Assembly: GCF_002091985.1 (NCBI RefSeq)
Contig: NZ_MKKX01000020.1
Coordinates: 62,001-126,000 of the forward strand
Length of the DNA stretch: 64,000 bases
Source: Rhodococcus sp. 1163
GTDB lineage: Bacteria; Actinomycetota; Actinomycetes; Mycobacteriales; Mycobacteriaceae
Direction of reading: 5' to 3'
A program made the position numbers and the translations under genes. The notes under the pieces are model-generated. The model ran no database searches and had not been told where the DNA came from. It saw only the letters and a program-made list of their open reading frames with translations. Below are positions 7,194 to 17,869 of the stretch, in pieces (position 1 is the stretch's first letter; every line of letters starts with the position of its first letter).

Positions 7194-8120
7194 CTACGTG
7201 GCCAGTCGTTCTTTCTTGGGAAAGTGTCGGATGAGACCCTCTTGGACGACGGTGGCCAACAACAGCCCGTCCATCGAGAAGAACCGACCGGTGGCCAAGC
7301 CCCGCGAGCCGGCAGCTACCGGTGATTCGGTGGCGTAGAGCGCCCATTCGTCGAATCGGAACGGCCGGTGGAACCAGATCGAGTGATTGACGGTCGCCGC
7401 AACGATCCGATCGAACCCCCATGAAAGCCCGTGAGTGGTGATGATGGAATCGAGCACTGTCGTGTCCGACGCATACGCCATCGTGGCCGCATGGTAGATC
7501 GACGCATCGGGAAGTTCGCCGTCGGCTTTCATCCACACCCGATTGTGCGTGAGCCTCTCACCGGTTCCCTGCATGATCCAGGTCGGGTCGTTGGCGTAAC
7601 GCATGTCGATCGGCTTGAGTGCGTTGACGAACATCTGCAGGCGATCTTCGTATCCGATGAAGTGATCGCCGAGCGGAGGCAACGCATCCGGGTACGGCAC
7701 ATCGGGTAGTTCGACGCTGTGCTCGAGCCCCTTACCGAAGTCCTGGAACGCGGCCAACATCACGAACAGCTCGTTGCCGTCCTGAATCGCGGTGACCTGG
7801 CGGTTGGCGAATGCGCGTCCGTCGCGCTGGATGGACACGTGATAGTCGATGGGTTTCTTGACGTCTCCGCCACGGATGAAGTGTGCGTTGACAGCGTGCA
7901 CATCGCGGCTGGTGCCCGCGACCGTCTTACCGGCAGCGATCAGAGCTTGAGCGACGAGTTGACCGCCGAAGGTGCGGCTGCCCACCTGGCGCGGGTGCAC
8001 CCCCCGGTACACACCTTCACCGATCTCCTCGAGGTCGAGCAACTCGAGAAGCGTCTGCAGATCCGTCTTCACATCGGTCCCGGGTAATGCCGCGGCACCG
8101 GGTCCCCCCACATCTGCCAC
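7194..8120 (-). CDS. tesB: Acyl-CoA thioesterase II (308 aa)
   Basis: Double hotdog thioesterase. The N-terminal half contains EIGEGVYRGVHP, SRTFGGQLVAQALIAA and VHAVNAHFIRGGD; the C-terminal half contains YASDTTVLDSI, LSWGFDRIVAATVNHSIWFHRPFRFDEWALY and RGLATGRFFSMDG, with the catalytic-type residues (D in YASDT, late Q/T) in their usual places. It hydrolyses medium- and long-chain acyl-CoA to fatty acid and CoA in the cytoplasm. The GTG start directly abuts the pyk stop, so both are in one operon, the same order as pyk-tesB in mycobacteria. Confidence 0.93.
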   Translation of the reverse strand: MADVGGPGAAALPGTDVKTDLQTLLELLDLEEIGEGVYRGVHPRQVGSRTFGGQLVAQALIAAGKTVAGTSRDVHAVNAHFIRGGDVKKPIDYHVSIQRDGRAFANRQVTAIQDGNELFVMLAAFQDFGKGLEHSVELPDVPYPDALPPLGDHFIGYEDRLQMFVNALKPIDMRYANDPTWIMQGTGERLTHNRVWMKADGELPDASIYHAATMAYASDTTVLDSIITTHGLSWGFDRIVAATVNHSIWFHRPFRFDEWALYATESPVAAGSRGLATGRFFSMDGLLLATVVQEGLIRHFPKKERLAT

Positions 8121-9539
8121 TTACCGGTCCTCTTCCCCAATTCGGTGCACATGGATCAAGTTGGTCGAGCCTACTGTGCCGGGGGGCGCACCGGCGACGA
8201 TCACGACCTGATCGCCCTTGTTGTACCGGCCGAGTTCGAGCAAGGCCTTGTCCACTTCGAGCACCATTGCATCGGTGGTTTCGACTTCCGGAACCAGGAA
8301 TGTCTCGGTCCCCCAACTCAACGCAAGCTGACTACGCACCTCCGGAATCGAGGTGAACGCGAGTAGCGGGAGCGAGGTATGCAGACGAGACAAGCGTCGT
8401 ACGGTGTCTCCGGACTGAGTGAATGCCACAAGCGCCTTGGCGTCGAGTCGCTCACCGATGTCCCGGGCGGCGTAGGAGATGACGCCGCGCTTCGTACGCG
8501 GGGTGTGTGTCAAGGGCGGAACGCCGTCACCCTCGGTCTCGACTGTTTCGACGATCCGAGCCATCGTACGGACGGTCTCCATGACGTATTTGCCGACGGA
8601 GGTCTCACCGGAGAGCATGACTGCATCGGTGCCGTCGAGAACCGCGTTCGCCACGTCCGACGCTTCAGCTCTCGTAGGCCGCGAATTCTCGATCATCGAC
8701 TCGAGCATCTGAGTCGCGACGATGACGGGCTTCGCGTTGGCGCGAGCGATTTGAATGGCACGCTTCTGCACCAGGGGTACCTGTTCGAGCGGCAACTCGA
8801 CGCCGAGGTCGCCGCGGGCGACCATCACAGCGTCGAATGCAAGAACGATGGCTTCGAGATTGTCGACTGCTTCGGGCTTTTCGATCTTGGCGATGACCGG
8901 CACTCGGCGGCCGACTCGGTCCATGATGGAGTGGACGAGTTCGACGTCGGCAGGCGAACGGACGAAGGACAGAGCAATGAAGTCGACGCCGAGGTCCAGG
9001 GCGAATTCGAGGTCCGCGATATCCTTTTCCGACAGCGCCGGAACCGATACGTCCATACCCGGCAGGGACACGCCCTTGTTGTTGCTGACCGGCCCGCCCT
9101 CGGTGACCCGGCACAGAACGTCGTTCCCTTCGACGCCGGTGACGACGAGCCCGACCTTGCCGTCGTCGACCAGCAGGCGGTCACCTTCCTTGGCGTCCTG
9201 TGCCAACTCCTTGTAGGTCGTCGACACCCGATCATGGGTGCCTTCGACCTCGTCGACGGTGATGCGCACCAATTCACCGGCGGCCCAGGTGGTTTTACCC
9301 TCGGCGAATCGACCGAGGCGAATCTTCGGGCCCTGGAGGTCGGCGAGAATTCCCACGGCCTTGCCGGTGAGATTCGATGCCTCTCGAACCCTCTCGTAGT
9401 TCGCCTGATGATCGGGGTGATCACCGTGGCTGAAATTCAGTCTGGCGACATCCATTCCACTCTCTACGAGTTCACGGATTCGCTCACTGGTAGCGGTCGC
9501 AGGTCCAAGGGTGCAAACGATCTTCGTACGTCGGCTCAC
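8121..9539 (-). CDS. pyk: Pyruvate kinase (472 aa)
   Basis: Converts phosphoenolpyruvate and ADP to pyruvate and ATP. Hallmarks: TKIVCTLGPAT at the N-terminus, MDVARLNFSHG, the metal-binding IAKIEKPEA, the active-site segment VMVARGDLGVELP, IVATQMLESMI and a C-terminal allosteric domain. The open frame extends to 9644, but the GTG at 9537-9539 gives VSRRTKIVC, matching the family N-terminus and the usual length of about 470 residues. It lies directly upstream of tesB. Confidence 0.95.
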   Translation of the reverse strand: MSRRTKIVCTLGPATATSERIRELVESGMDVARLNFSHGDHPDHQANYERVREASNLTGKAVGILADLQGPKIRLGRFAEGKTTWAAGELVRITVDEVEGTHDRVSTTYKELAQDAKEGDRLLVDDGKVGLVVTGVEGNDVLCRVTEGGPVSNNKGVSLPGMDVSVPALSEKDIADLEFALDLGVDFIALSFVRSPADVELVHSIMDRVGRRVPVIAKIEKPEAVDNLEAIVLAFDAVMVARGDLGVELPLEQVPLVQKRAIQIARANAKPVIVATQMLESMIENSRPTRAEASDVANAVLDGTDAVMLSGETSVGKYVMETVRTMARIVETVETEGDGVPPLTHTPRTKRGVISYAARDIGERLDAKALVAFTQSGDTVRRLSRLHTSLPLLAFTSIPEVRSQLALSWGTETFLVPEVETTDAMVLEVDKALLELGRYNKGDQVVIVAGAPPGTVGSTNLIHVHRIGEEDR

Positions 9540-9648
9540 GAACACGAGCCTAGTCGGTGTGTCGCTTCGACTCGTCGGCAGAGGCGGCCAACAAAAATCT
9601 ACCGATGAGTAATAAGACGCAGGCACTGGTGAAAGCAACTGCATCGGT

Positions 9649-10380
9649 TCAGAGGCCGGTGCTGCTTGCCCTACTCAGGGTCCCGCCGATCGAGCCAGGA
9701 TGTCCGGTGTCCCGTTCGACACCAGCGGCAAGAAGACACAGCCGGGTGAGCCACCGCAACAACCACGGCCCGGCGACCAACAGAACCACACCCGGCACGC
9801 AATGCACCGCCATAGCTCCAGCGAGTATTGGCCCGCCCCATGCCAATTCGTAGAACGACGGGTTTCCCACGGCGTACGCCGGCCACACCACGGCACGCAC
9901 TATCAGGGCGATAGTCCCTGTCGCCACCCCGATCGACAGAACGACCGCGAGCAGCGAGGTCAGGTGTGAACCCAAGTCCCGCCACATCCGACCGGAGCGA
10001 AGCTTGGCAACAACCAGGACGTACGGGTTCCGCCGCGACGACACCGCGGGCCGGTTCGGCGGGGAAAGCGGCACCCCCACTACGGCGGCAAGGACAGCAC
10101 GCCGCGCGGTCGCACTCGCCTGCACGATGCTCGCGAACACCAATGCAAGTGGCGCCAACACGAGTGTCGCAACCGCGACAACACCAAGCGCGAAACAAAC
10201 CGTCGCCAGCGCGAGACCGACGAGAGTGAGCGGCAGAGCAACAACCAACATGGCGAACTCACGGAGAATCTCGAGAGAGCGGTGGGGCCGCGCCCCACCA
10301 CTTGTTGCCGTACTTCGGTCCGCATACGAACACCGGAATCGTCGACCGCCCGTTCCCTGCCGTAGCGATATGCGGGTCAT
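9649..10380 (-). CDS. Membrane protein resembling the actinobacterial 'sensor' domain (243 aa)
   Basis: Two pairs of long hydrophobic segments (about residues 54-100 and 145-220) flank a cytoplasmic-looking loop containing LRSGRMWRDLGSHL. This is the layout of the membrane 'putative sensor' domain that precedes histidine kinases in actinobacteria, but here no kinase domain follows, so it is a stand-alone version. The ATG at 10378-10380 is 11 bp after the stop of the TM2-domain gene, so they form one unit. Function unknown. Confidence 0.6.
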   Translation of the reverse strand: MTRISLRQGTGGRRFRCSYADRSTATSGGARPHRSLEILREFAMLVVALPLTLVGLALATVCFALGVVAVATLVLAPLALVFASIVQASATARRAVLAAVVGVPLSPPNRPAVSSRRNPYVLVVAKLRSGRMWRDLGSHLTSLLAVVLSIGVATGTIALIVRAVVWPAYAVGNPSFYELAWGGPILAGAMAVHCVPGVVLLVAGPWLLRWLTRLCLLAAGVERDTGHPGSIGGTLSRASSTGL

Positions 10381-10391
10381 CGCGCGAAGCG

Positions 10392-11282
10392 TCAGTCCCG
10401 AAGAGGCCGCCCGTGCTGGTCTCGCACGCTGCCGGTCAGCATCATGATCCCGTCGATCAGCGGCCAGATCCCGCCGATTCCGCAGGTCAACCACGTGACT
10501 GCGATCTGAGCGACCGCCATGCCCGGCTGATTGAGGTAGAAGCGTCCCGCGCCGAAAGCACCCAGAAGGATTCCGAGTAAACCCGCTGTCAGTTTGGACC
10601 TGTCCGAGAACGGCTCACCGGTGACAGGATGCCTACCGTACGGCGCCATGGGATCGACTCCGTACGGTGCTCCTGGATAACCCCCGTAGGCAGGTTGCGG
10701 CTGGTAACCGGGGAGTGGTGGGTATCCCGGCTGCGGCTGATATCCGGGTGGCGGTGGAAATCCTCCCGGTGGCGGTCCCGATGGCGGTGGACCGTAACCG
10801 CCGCCCTGGTACTGGTCGTAATACTGCTCGTTGGGGTTCGGCTGCGGGTAGCCAGGATCCGGCGCCCCGTACACCGGGCCCGACTGGCCGTAAGGAGATG
10901 CGCCGAAGTTCTGTTCGGGCGAAGTATCGCCTTGCGACGGTGCCGTATTCGGCTTGTCGAAACTGACTCCGGAACCTGGCCCATTGTCGGAGGCGGGGTC
11001 GGAGGCGGCGAGAGGTGGATAGCTCGGCGACTCGCCCCACCCCGGACCATTGCCGATACCAGAATGCACGGCCCATCCAGGGCCCGAACCCGATCCCGAT
11101 CCGATTGCACCGGTCACCGGTCCGGTCTCCGAAGTTGCAGGCTGCTCGGACAACGACGCCTCGGCAGTTGCGTCGTAGTCGAACGGCGTGCCGAAATCGG
11201 GTGGCGTCTCGATTCGTTCCGTCTCGCTGTTGGATCCCTCATCGGAGGACCCACTCTCGGGCTTGTTGTCGGGCTCGCTCAC
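10392..11282 (-). CDS. TM2-domain membrane protein with long Pro/Gly/Tyr-rich N-terminus (296 aa)
   Basis: Residues 1-210 are low-complexity, first acidic/serine-rich, then dominated by P, G, Y and Q repeats (for example GYPPLPGYQPQPAYGGYPG). Residues about 225-290 are a TM2 domain: two membrane helices with the GILLGAFGAGRFYL turn and GIGGIWPLIDGIMML. TM2 proteins are integral membrane proteins of unclear function. It lies downstream of lgt on the same strand, separated by a hairpin at 11350-11375. Confidence 0.8.
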   Translation of the reverse strand: MSEPDNKPESGSSDEGSNSETERIETPPDFGTPFDYDATAEASLSEQPATSETGPVTGAIGSGSGSGPGWAVHSGIGNGPGWGESPSYPPLAASDPASDNGPGSGVSFDKPNTAPSQGDTSPEQNFGASPYGQSGPVYGAPDPGYPQPNPNEQYYDQYQGGGYGPPPSGPPPGGFPPPPGYQPQPGYPPLPGYQPQPAYGGYPGAPYGVDPMAPYGRHPVTGEPFSDRSKLTAGLLGILLGAFGAGRFYLNQPGMAVAQIAVTWLTCGIGGIWPLIDGIMMLTGSVRDQHGRPLRD

Positions 11283-11349
11283 CGGCTACTCCTTGCTCGA
11301 AATCGATGGCAGCCAGCACAGCCTGCCACATCCATACCGTCAGATCCTT

Positions 11350-11375
11350 CAGCTTTCGGCGCCCGCCGAAAGCTG
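11350..11375 (-). terminator. Strong hairpin after lgt
   Basis: An 11-bp perfect stem (CAGCTTTCGGC/GCCGAAAGCTG) with loop GCCC starts 14 bp beyond the lgt stop codon. There is no U-tract, common for actinobacterial terminators. It separates the trp/lgt unit from the TM2 and sensor-like genes. Confidence 0.65.
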
Positions 11376-11388
11376 CGGGTCGCCTGCC

Positions 11389-12411
11389 TCACTTACCGGG
11401 GGAATCCTTCTCACGACCTGACGTCGGGGCAGAGTCCTTCTCGAGCTCGACCGCCGCATCAGTCGTCTTCTCGGTTGTCGACTCGGACTCTTCCGACTCG
11501 GTCTTTTCCGTATCGGCGGAGGCGCTCGTGTGGTCCTTGGACTCGAGGCTTGCCGGATCTTCGCGGCCCTTCTTTGCCAGTACGAAGTAGAGAACCGCCA
11601 GAACGAACACGATGGCCGAGGTGAAGGTGTTGACGCGAATTCCTGCGATATGCGTGGCGTAGTCGTCGCGAAGTAGTTCGACCCAGAATCTACCGGCGCA
11701 GTATCCGGCGACGTAGAGAGCGAACAAGCGCCCGTGGCCGATGGCGTATCGACGGTCGACGACCACCAACAGCACAACGATGGCGAGGCTCCACAGAAGC
11801 TCGTACAGGAACGTCGGATGAACGATTTTTTCGAGCACGCCGTTCGATACACCCGTCAGAGGATCGAGGCGGCCGGCGGAGTTGACGCGTTCGAAGATCT
11901 CCAGGCCCCAGGCTCGCGTGGTCTCTCGTCCGTACAGTTCCTGGTTGAAGTAGTTACCGATACGGCCGATCGCCTGGGCGAGCAGGATCGGCGGTCCGAC
12001 CGCATCGCCGAACGCGGGCAACGGGATTCCGCGACGACGACAAGCGATCCAGGCGCCGACTCCTCCGAGGAGAACTGCACCCCAGATTCCGAGCCCGCCT
12101 TCCCACACCTTGAGCGCGCGAACCGGGTCACCACCCGGCCCGAAGTAGGTGCTCCAATCGGTGATGACGTGGTAGATGCGGCCACCGAGCAGGCCGAAAG
12201 GCACTGCCCAGACGGCGACGTCGAGCACTGTGCCCTTGGTTCCACCTCTGGCCACCCATCGGCGATCACCCCAGACGACGGCGACCACGATCCCGACGAT
12301 GATGAAGAGAGCGTATGCACGGAGCGCTATCGGTCCGATGTACCAAACACCTTGCGGCGGACTGGGAATGTACGCCAGAACTGCAGTCGAGGGTCCTAAG
12401 ACGGAAGTCAC
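11389..12411 (-). CDS. lgt: Prolipoprotein diacylglyceryl transferase (340 aa)
   Basis: Transfers diacylglycerol from phosphatidylglycerol to the lipobox cysteine of preprolipoproteins; a multi-pass inner-membrane enzyme. Signature: LGGRIYHVITDW, KVWEGGLGIWGA and the diagnostic GRIGNYFNQELYGRETT, then HPTFLYELLW. The last 65 or so residues form an acidic E/S/T/K-rich cytoplasmic tail that is not part of the catalytic core. The start overlaps the trpA stop by 4 bp. Two lipoproteins in this window (30991 and 53877) would be substrates. Confidence 0.95.
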   Translation of the reverse strand: MTSVLGPSTAVLAYIPSPPQGVWYIGPIALRAYALFIIVGIVVAVVWGDRRWVARGGTKGTVLDVAVWAVPFGLLGGRIYHVITDWSTYFGPGGDPVRALKVWEGGLGIWGAVLLGGVGAWIACRRRGIPLPAFGDAVGPPILLAQAIGRIGNYFNQELYGRETTRAWGLEIFERVNSAGRLDPLTGVSNGVLEKIVHPTFLYELLWSLAIVVLLVVVDRRYAIGHGRLFALYVAGYCAGRFWVELLRDDYATHIAGIRVNTFTSAIVFVLAVLYFVLAKKGREDPASLESKDHTSASADTEKTESEESESTTEKTTDAAVELEKDSAPTSGREKDSPGK

Positions 12412-13211
12412 AGGGCTACGTTAGCCGAACGGACACCCTCGGCGAGTTCGCTGGTCAGAGCCGCGACGGCATCCAGACCCTTGTCGACTGCGGACACCAG
12501 GGCCGAACCGACTATGACTGCATCGGCGTACTTTGCGATCTCGGCGGCCTGCGCACCCGATCGCACACCGAGACCGACACCCACCGGTATGTCGGAATGC
12601 TTGCGGATCCGGGCAGTCAGTTCAGGGGCGGACGAGCTGACGACATCACGAGCCCCGGTGACGCCCATGGTCGACGCGGCGTAGACGAATCCACGGCTGG
12701 CCTTCACTGTGCTGGCCAATCGCTCTTCGGTCGAAGACGGTGCAACGAGAAAGATGCGATCGAGATCGTGTGCATCCGAGGCAGCGATCCACTCGTCGGC
12801 TTCGTCAGGGATCAGATCGGGAGTGATGATGCCGAGGCCACCTGCACTCGCGAGATCCCGGGCGAAAGCGTCGATGCCGTATCGCATCACGAGATTCCAG
12901 TAGGTCATCACGATTGCCTTGCCGCCGCTCGCGGAGACTCTCTCGACGACCGTGAACACGTCACGCACTCGAGCACCAGCACGAAGTGCGGTATCTGCCG
13001 CAGCTTGGATGGTAGGCCCGTCCATGACGGGGTCGGAGTACGGAATACCGACCTCGACGATGTCACAGCCTGAAGACACCATGGTCTCGAAGACCTCGAT
13101 CGACTTCTCGACCGTCGGGAATCCCGCCGGGAGGTAGCCGATCAGTGCGGCCCGATTCTCGTCTTTGCACGCTTTGAACGTGGCGCCGAGCCTGGAAGGT
13201 CGTTCGGTCAT
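12408..13211 (-). CDS. trpA: Tryptophan synthase alpha subunit (267 aa)
   Basis: Cleaves indole-3-glycerol phosphate to indole and glyceraldehyde 3-phosphate. TIM barrel with [10 protein letters not shown] at the N-terminus, the catalytic glutamate in [17 protein letters not shown], the aspartate region [14 protein letters not shown], and the phosphate loop [11 protein letters not shown]. It overlaps trpB by 4 bp and lgt by 4 bp, so all three are translationally coupled. Confidence 0.96.
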   Translation of the reverse strand: MTERPSRLGATFKACKDENRAALIGYLPAGFPTVEKSIEVFETMVSSGCDIVEVGIPYSDPVMDGPTIQAAADTALRAGARVRDVFTVVERVSASGGKAIVMTYWNLVMRYGIDAFARDLASAGGLGIITPDLIPDEADEWIAASDAHDLDRIFLVAPSSTEERLASTVKASRGFVYAASTMGVTGARDVVSSSAPELTARIRKHSDIPVGVGLGVRSGAQAAEIAKYADAVIVGSALVSAVDKGLDAVAALTSELAEGVRSANVAL

Positions 13212-14521
13212 GCGGGGTCACCCTTTTCGCCGTCTACGTGCGCTTCACCGTCTGCGTCCACCAGACCGAACCATTCGGCGGCGGTATCGACGTCTTTGTC
13301 GCCGCGCCCGGAGAGGTTGACCAGCACGATCTTGTCCTTGCCGAGTTCTCGTCCCAGCTTCAGCGCGCCCGCGATCGCATGCGCAGATTCGATCGCCGGA
13401 ATGATGCCCTCGGTCCTGCACAGCAGTCGAAAAGCCTCCATGGCCTCGGTATCGGTGATACCCCGATACTCCGCGCGCCCGATGTCGTGCAGATAGGAAT
13501 GCTCCGGACCGACACCCGGGTAGTCCAATCCCGCTGAAATCGAGTGTGATTCGGTGGTCTGGCCGTCTTCGTCCTGCAAAAGGTATGAGTACGTCCCGTG
13601 CAAAGTGCCCGGGGAGCCGCCACTGATGGTGGCCGCGTGCCTACCGGTGTCGACGCCATCTCCTGCAGCTTCGAATCCGACGAGGCGGACGGACGGGTCG
13701 TCGATGAACGCGTGAAAAATCCCGATAGCGTTCGATCCGCCGCCGACGCAGGCGGCAATGGCGTCGGGAAGGCGTCCGGTCGACGCTTGAACCTGCTGGC
13801 GAGCTTCGAGTCCGATGATCCGCTGAAAGTCGCGGACCATGGATGGAAACGGGTGCGGGCCGGCCACGGTTCCGAAGCAGTAATACGTATCGTCCGCATG
13901 CGCGACCCAGTCGCGCAAGGCCTCGTTGATTGCATCCTTCAGCGTCCGCGACCCCGAGGTGACAGCCACGACCGAAGATCCGAGCAACCGCATTCGTGCA
14001 ACGTTGAGAGCCTGACGTTCGGTGTCGACCTCACCCATGTACACGACGCATTCCAGCCCCAGCAGTGCACACGCCGTGGCCGTCGCGACACCGTGTTGCC
14101 CTGCTCCGGTTTCCGCGATGACCCGCGTCTTGCCCATTCGCTTGGCGAGCAGCACCTGCCCGAGGACATTGTTGATCTTGTGAGAACCAGTGTGGTTCAG
14201 GTCTTCTCGCTTGAGCAGAATCCTTGCGCCGCCGGCATGCTCGGACAACCGAGTGGCCTCGAACACCGGGGAGGGTCGCCCGGTGTAGTCGCGCTGGAGT
14301 CGATCCAGCTCTGCCAGGAATTCCTCGTCACTGCGTACCTTGTCGTATTCGACGGTGACTTCTTCGATGACGCCCATCAGCGCCTCTGGAACGTACCGCC
14401 CGCCGTACACACCGAAGTGCCCGCCGATATCGGGATCGTGTTTGCTGCGGTCGGTCAACCCGAGGCTGCTCTCGGGTAGATCGCCGCCCTTGAAACGGGG
14501 GCTCTGAAGGTGGCTGGTCAC
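13208..14521 (-). CDS. trpB: Tryptophan synthase beta subunit (437 aa)
   Basis: PLP enzyme condensing indole with serine. Visible hallmarks: [14 protein letters not shown], the PLP lysine in HTGSHKINN, the [12 protein letters not shown] substrate loop, GGGSNAIG for PLP phosphate, and the C-terminal [11 protein letters not shown]. It follows trpC after a 100-bp gap containing a hairpin and overlaps trpA by 4 bp. Confidence 0.97.
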   Translation of the reverse strand: MTSHLQSPRFKGGDLPESSLGLTDRSKHDPDIGGHFGVYGGRYVPEALMGVIEEVTVEYDKVRSDEEFLAELDRLQRDYTGRPSPVFEATRLSEHAGGARILLKREDLNHTGSHKINNVLGQVLLAKRMGKTRVIAETGAGQHGVATATACALLGLECVVYMGEVDTERQALNVARMRLLGSSVVAVTSGSRTLKDAINEALRDWVAHADDTYYCFGTVAGPHPFPSMVRDFQRIIGLEARQQVQASTGRLPDAIAACVGGGSNAIGIFHAFIDDPSVRLVGFEAAGDGVDTGRHAATISGGSPGTLHGTYSYLLQDEDGQTTESHSISAGLDYPGVGPEHSYLHDIGRAEYRGITDTEAMEAFRLLCRTEGIIPAIESAHAIAGALKLGRELGKDKIVLVNLSGRGDKDVDTAAEWFGLVDADGEAHVDGEKGDPA

Positions 14522-14582
14522 CTCTCCAGTCTGCCCCAGCGACCGCTACGACCGAAATTCGGGGTTTTATTACCCGCCTTAC

Positions 14583-14618
14583 ACGACGAACCGGCGCAAA
14601 CAAGCGCCGGTTGGTCGT
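14583..14618 (-). terminator. Hairpin between trpC and trpB
   Basis: A 15-bp stem with one mismatch (14583-14597 pairing with 14604-14618) and loop AAACAA starts 3 bp after the trpC stop. It could terminate part of the trpE-trpC transcripts or stabilise the upstream mRNA; on the minus strand it is followed after about 15 bases by an A-rich stretch rather than a U-tract. Confidence 0.6.
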
Positions 14619-14621
14619 GAT

Positions 14622-15431
14622 TCAGCGTGCAGGCTTGGGGCAGGACGGATGCGTTCCTGCGGTCACCAGATCGGATACGGCAGTACGCGGATCACCGCTG
14701 GTGACGAGTCCCTCGCCCACGAGCACAGCGTCGGCACCTGCGCCTGCGTAGGCGAGAAGATCTGCCGTTCCGCGCACACCGGACTCGGCGACTCGAATGA
14801 TTTCGCTGGGCAGTCCGGGAGCGATTCGGCCGAAACTGTCTCGGTCGATCTCCAGGGTCTTGAGATTGCGGGCGTTTATCCCGATGATGGTGGCGCCCGC
14901 CTCGAGAGCCCGATCGGCTTCGGCTTCGGTATGTACCTCGACGAGAGCCGTCATACCGAGCGACTCTGTCCGATCGAGCAGAGACGCGAGCGCCTGCTGC
15001 TCCAACGCTGCGACGATCAGCAGAATGACATCAGCTCCGTGGGCACGCGCCTCGTGAATTTGATAAGGCCCCACGATGAAGTCCTTGCGCAGCACCGGAA
15101 TGCTCACTGCTTTGCGCACGGCGTCGAGGTCGGCCAGCGAACCGTTGAACCTGCGTTCCTCGGTGAGAACGCTGATGATTCTTGCCCCGCCCAGCTCGTA
15201 TGCCTGAGCCAGTACAGCCGGGTCGCCTATATCGGCCAATGCACCCTTCGACGGACTTGCGCGCTTGACCTCGGCAATAACGCCGATTCCGTCCTCGTGC
15301 AGTGCCGCGGTCGCATCGAGCGGTGCAGGAGCCTTCAAAGCGGCAGCCTTCACGGCAGCGAAATCGACGACCGATTCGCGTGCTGCGACATCGGCGCGAA
15401 CACCGTCCAGAATCGAATCGAGAACAGTCAT
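14622..15431 (-). CDS. trpC: Indole-3-glycerol phosphate synthase (269 aa)
   Basis: Closes the ring of CdRP to give indole-3-glycerol phosphate. TIM barrel with the catalytic lysine motif [39 protein letters not shown], the [11 protein letters not shown] loop, and AESGVRG near the end. The start at 15431 ([11 protein letters not shown]) has AAAGGA 8-9 bp upstream; a longer frame reaches 15569 but runs toward the upstream gene. No trpF domain is fused. Confidence 0.96.
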   Translation of the reverse strand: MTVLDSILDGVRADVAARESVVDFAAVKAAALKAPAPLDATAALHEDGIGVIAEVKRASPSKGALADIGDPAVLAQAYELGGARIISVLTEERRFNGSLADLDAVRKAVSIPVLRKDFIVGPYQIHEARAHGADVILLIVAALEQQALASLLDRTESLGMTALVEVHTEAEADRALEAGATIIGINARNLKTLEIDRDSFGRIAPGLPSEIIRVAESGVRGTADLLAYAGAGADAVLVGEGLVTSGDPRTAVSDLVTAGTHPSCPKPAR

Positions 15432-15513
15432 GGTGACCCGAGTCCTTTCCATCGGTGACCTGATGTGAGGAAACTCATCGAGGTCTTCACTAGCGTAGAG
15501 GGCGGTTTCTGTG

Positions 15514-16245
15514 TCACGAATTCCGGGGGCCGGACTCGTCGGTAGGATCCTCGCCCGCGTCGAGGGCATCCCACAGCATTCGTTCGGTCAAGTCTTCTCC
15601 CTCCCCGTTCGCCCCAGTGCCGTCTGCGGCAGACTTGGCCCGACGCGCAACTTCCTCGCGGCGACTGGCTGGGGCGTCGTACTTCGAGGACAATACCTTC
15701 CGCGTGGTCGGTTTCCGAAACAGTGCAACGGCGGCGAACAGGGCACTCACTGCGCCTATCAACGCAAGGACAGCGGGCAAGGCGAACGCAACCGTCGAGG
15801 TCACCTCCGCACGTGCCGGGAGTTCGGCGATACTGGCCGCCTTGGAATCGGAGACTTCGCCCAGCAGAGATTCGAGTGCAGGTAGGCCTGCGCCGACGGC
15901 AACGAGCAGAACGAGAATTGCGAGGACTCTCGACGCAATTCCCTTGACTGCGAAGGACGCTGCGACGGCCGCCAGAAGTGCAAGTGCAAGTGGTGTGGAT
16001 GCCGCAGCCCACGCACTACCGAGCAGATCCGTCGATCGTTCCTCCCCCAGACCGTCGAACGAAGTGACATGTACCCACGTCATCCTCGAACTTCCCCAGA
16101 GGCAGGCTGCACCGATGAGTAGGAGAACAACGGCCACTGCTCCAGAGCGGGACCGACTGCCCTTCGGCGATGTCGCGTCCGAATCGATGGGATTCACGCT
16201 CGACGAGTCCGATCTGGCCTTGCCGGGTGTCGCATCCTCACTCAC
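15514..16245 (-). CDS. Trp-operon-associated membrane protein (243 aa)
   Basis: Matches the actinobacterial trp-region conserved membrane protein: an N-terminal Ser-rich cytoplasmic segment, TM1 about 35-52 followed by the short loop RMTWVHV, TM2 and TM3 about 75-120, and TM4 about 150-175, ending in a long charged tail. The family occurs between trpE and trpC in actinobacteria; its role is unknown. It overlaps the trpE stop by 4 bp. Confidence 0.85.
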   Translation of the reverse strand: MSEDATPGKARSDSSSVNPIDSDATSPKGSRSRSGAVAVVLLLIGAACLWGSSRMTWVHVTSFDGLGEERSTDLLGSAWAAASTPLALALLAAVAASFAVKGIASRVLAILVLLVAVGAGLPALESLLGEVSDSKAASIAELPARAEVTSTVAFALPAVLALIGAVSALFAAVALFRKPTTRKVLSSKYDAPASRREEVARRAKSAADGTGANGEGEDLTERMLWDALDAGEDPTDESGPRNS

Positions 16246-17813
16246 AGGTCTGTACCTCCGACCGGGCGCAGCGACTGCGCGGCCGCAACGGCACCGAGTA
16301 CCGCCATCGCCTTGTTCTTGGCCTCGGTGTCCTCGTACTCGGCGACCGAATCTGCCACGACACCGGCTCCCGCCTGCACGTAGGCCGTCCCATCCTTGAT
16401 GAGCGCGGTGCGAATAGCGATGGCAGTGTCGGCATCACCGGAGAAGTCGAGATACCCCACGATGCCCCCGTACACGCCGCGTCTGGTCGGCTCCAACTCG
16501 TCGATCAATTCCATGGCCCGTACTTTGGGGGCACCCGACAGCGTGCCCGCCGGGAAGCACGCCTTGACCGCGTCCAGTGCCTGCTTGCCTTCCGCGAGGC
16601 GGCCGGCAACGGTCGACACGAGGTGCATGACGTGGCTGTAGCGCTCGATATGCCGATACTCGCTCACCCGAACGGTGCCCGGCGTGCAGACTCGGCCGAG
16701 GTCGTTGCGTCCCAGATCGACGAGCATCAGGTGCTCGGCGTTCTCCTTCTCGTCTGCCAGCAGATCCTTCTCGAGAAGAACATCCTCCTCCTCGGAGTCG
16801 CCGCGCCACCTGGTTCCCGCGATCGGATGCGTCGTCGCCAGACCGTCCACGACGGTCACCAGTGCCTCGGGGCTCGAACCCACGATCGAGAACGCCGTCT
16901 CACCGTCGGCACCGGGTACGTGCATCAAATACATGTAAGGACTCGGGTTCGAGGCACGCAACATCCGATAGACGTCGATGGGAGCTGCGTCGGTGTCCAT
17001 TTCGAAGCGCTGTGACAACACCACCTGAAAGGCTTCGCCGGCCTCGATCTCCTCGACGAGCCGATGCACATCTTTGCCGAAGCCCTCGGACGTGCGCTGC
17101 CGCCGATACTCGGGTTTCGGGCGTGCCATCGTCGACACCGTGGACGAGGCGGGCGCTGCCAGATCCGCACACATCCGATCCAGCCGGGCGATCGCGTCGT
17201 CGTACGCCTCGTCCACGCGGTCGACGGTGCCATCCCAGTTGACCGCGTTGGCGATCAGTGTGATTGCACCCTCGTGGTGATCGACCGCGGCGAGATCAGT
17301 CGCCAGCAGCATGACCATCTCGGGTACATGCAGGTCGTCCTGGGCATGATCGGGGAGTCGTTCGATCCGGCGGACCGCGTCGTACCCGAGGTACCCCACC
17401 ATTCCACCGGTAAGCGGCGGCAGGTCCGGCAACCGTTCGGAACGGAGCAGTTCGAGAGTCTCGCCCAGGACCTCCAGAGGGTCACCACCCGACGGGACAC
17501 CGGCGGGGACGTTCCCACGCCACACTGCTTCCCCGTCTTCGACGGTCAACGCTGCAGGGGTGCCTGCACCGATGAACGACCAGCGCGACCATGATCGGCC
17601 GTTCTCCGCCGACTCCAACAGGAAGGTGCCCGGACGATCGCCGCCGAGCTTTCGGTACGCCGACAGAGGTGTTTCGGAATCGGCGAGAACCTTCCGTACT
17701 ACCGGAACGACGCGATGTTCGGCGGCAAGCGCTCGGAATTCCGCTCGACTGGTCGTCGCCCCCCTGTCGACGCCGTCGTGAGCACCGGGCACTGTCGTGG
17801 TCTCGCCATGCAT
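16242..17813 (-). CDS. trpE: Anthranilate synthase component I (523 aa)
   Basis: Converts chorismate to anthranilate with an amidotransferase partner (trpG is not in the window). The C-terminal chorismate-binding domain shows [30 protein letters not shown], the PIAGTRWRG segment, [11 protein letters not shown] and [12 protein letters not shown]. An open frame runs to 17855; the ATG at 17813 is chosen because a G-rich stretch (GGGGGG) precedes it. Only 56 bp separate it from the divergent bcp start, so there is no room for a long attenuator leader. Confidence 0.95.
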   Translation of the reverse strand: MHGETTTVPGAHDGVDRGATTSRAEFRALAAEHRVVPVVRKVLADSETPLSAYRKLGGDRPGTFLLESAENGRSWSRWSFIGAGTPAALTVEDGEAVWRGNVPAGVPSGGDPLEVLGETLELLRSERLPDLPPLTGGMVGYLGYDAVRRIERLPDHAQDDLHVPEMVMLLATDLAAVDHHEGAITLIANAVNWDGTVDRVDEAYDDAIARLDRMCADLAAPASSTVSTMARPKPEYRRQRTSEGFGKDVHRLVEEIEAGEAFQVVLSQRFEMDTDAAPIDVYRMLRASNPSPYMYLMHVPGADGETAFSIVGSSPEALVTVVDGLATTHPIAGTRWRGDSEEEDVLLEKDLLADEKENAEHLMLVDLGRNDLGRVCTPGTVRVSEYRHIERYSHVMHLVSTVAGRLAEGKQALDAVKACFPAGTLSGAPKVRAMELIDELEPTRRGVYGGIVGYLDFSGDADTAIAIRTALIKDGTAYVQAGAGVVADSVAEYEDTEAKNKAMAVLGAVAAAQSLRPVGGTDL

Positions 17814-17869
17814 ACCCCCCATTCTCTCAGGTGCTGCACTCGACTCTCGCCGCACGGTAGCCTCCGTGC

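Noticed and set aside
17814..17869. Possible trp leader peptide or T-box before trpE
   Set aside because: Only 56 bp separate trpE and bcp starts; no hairpin pair or Trp-codon run is seen.
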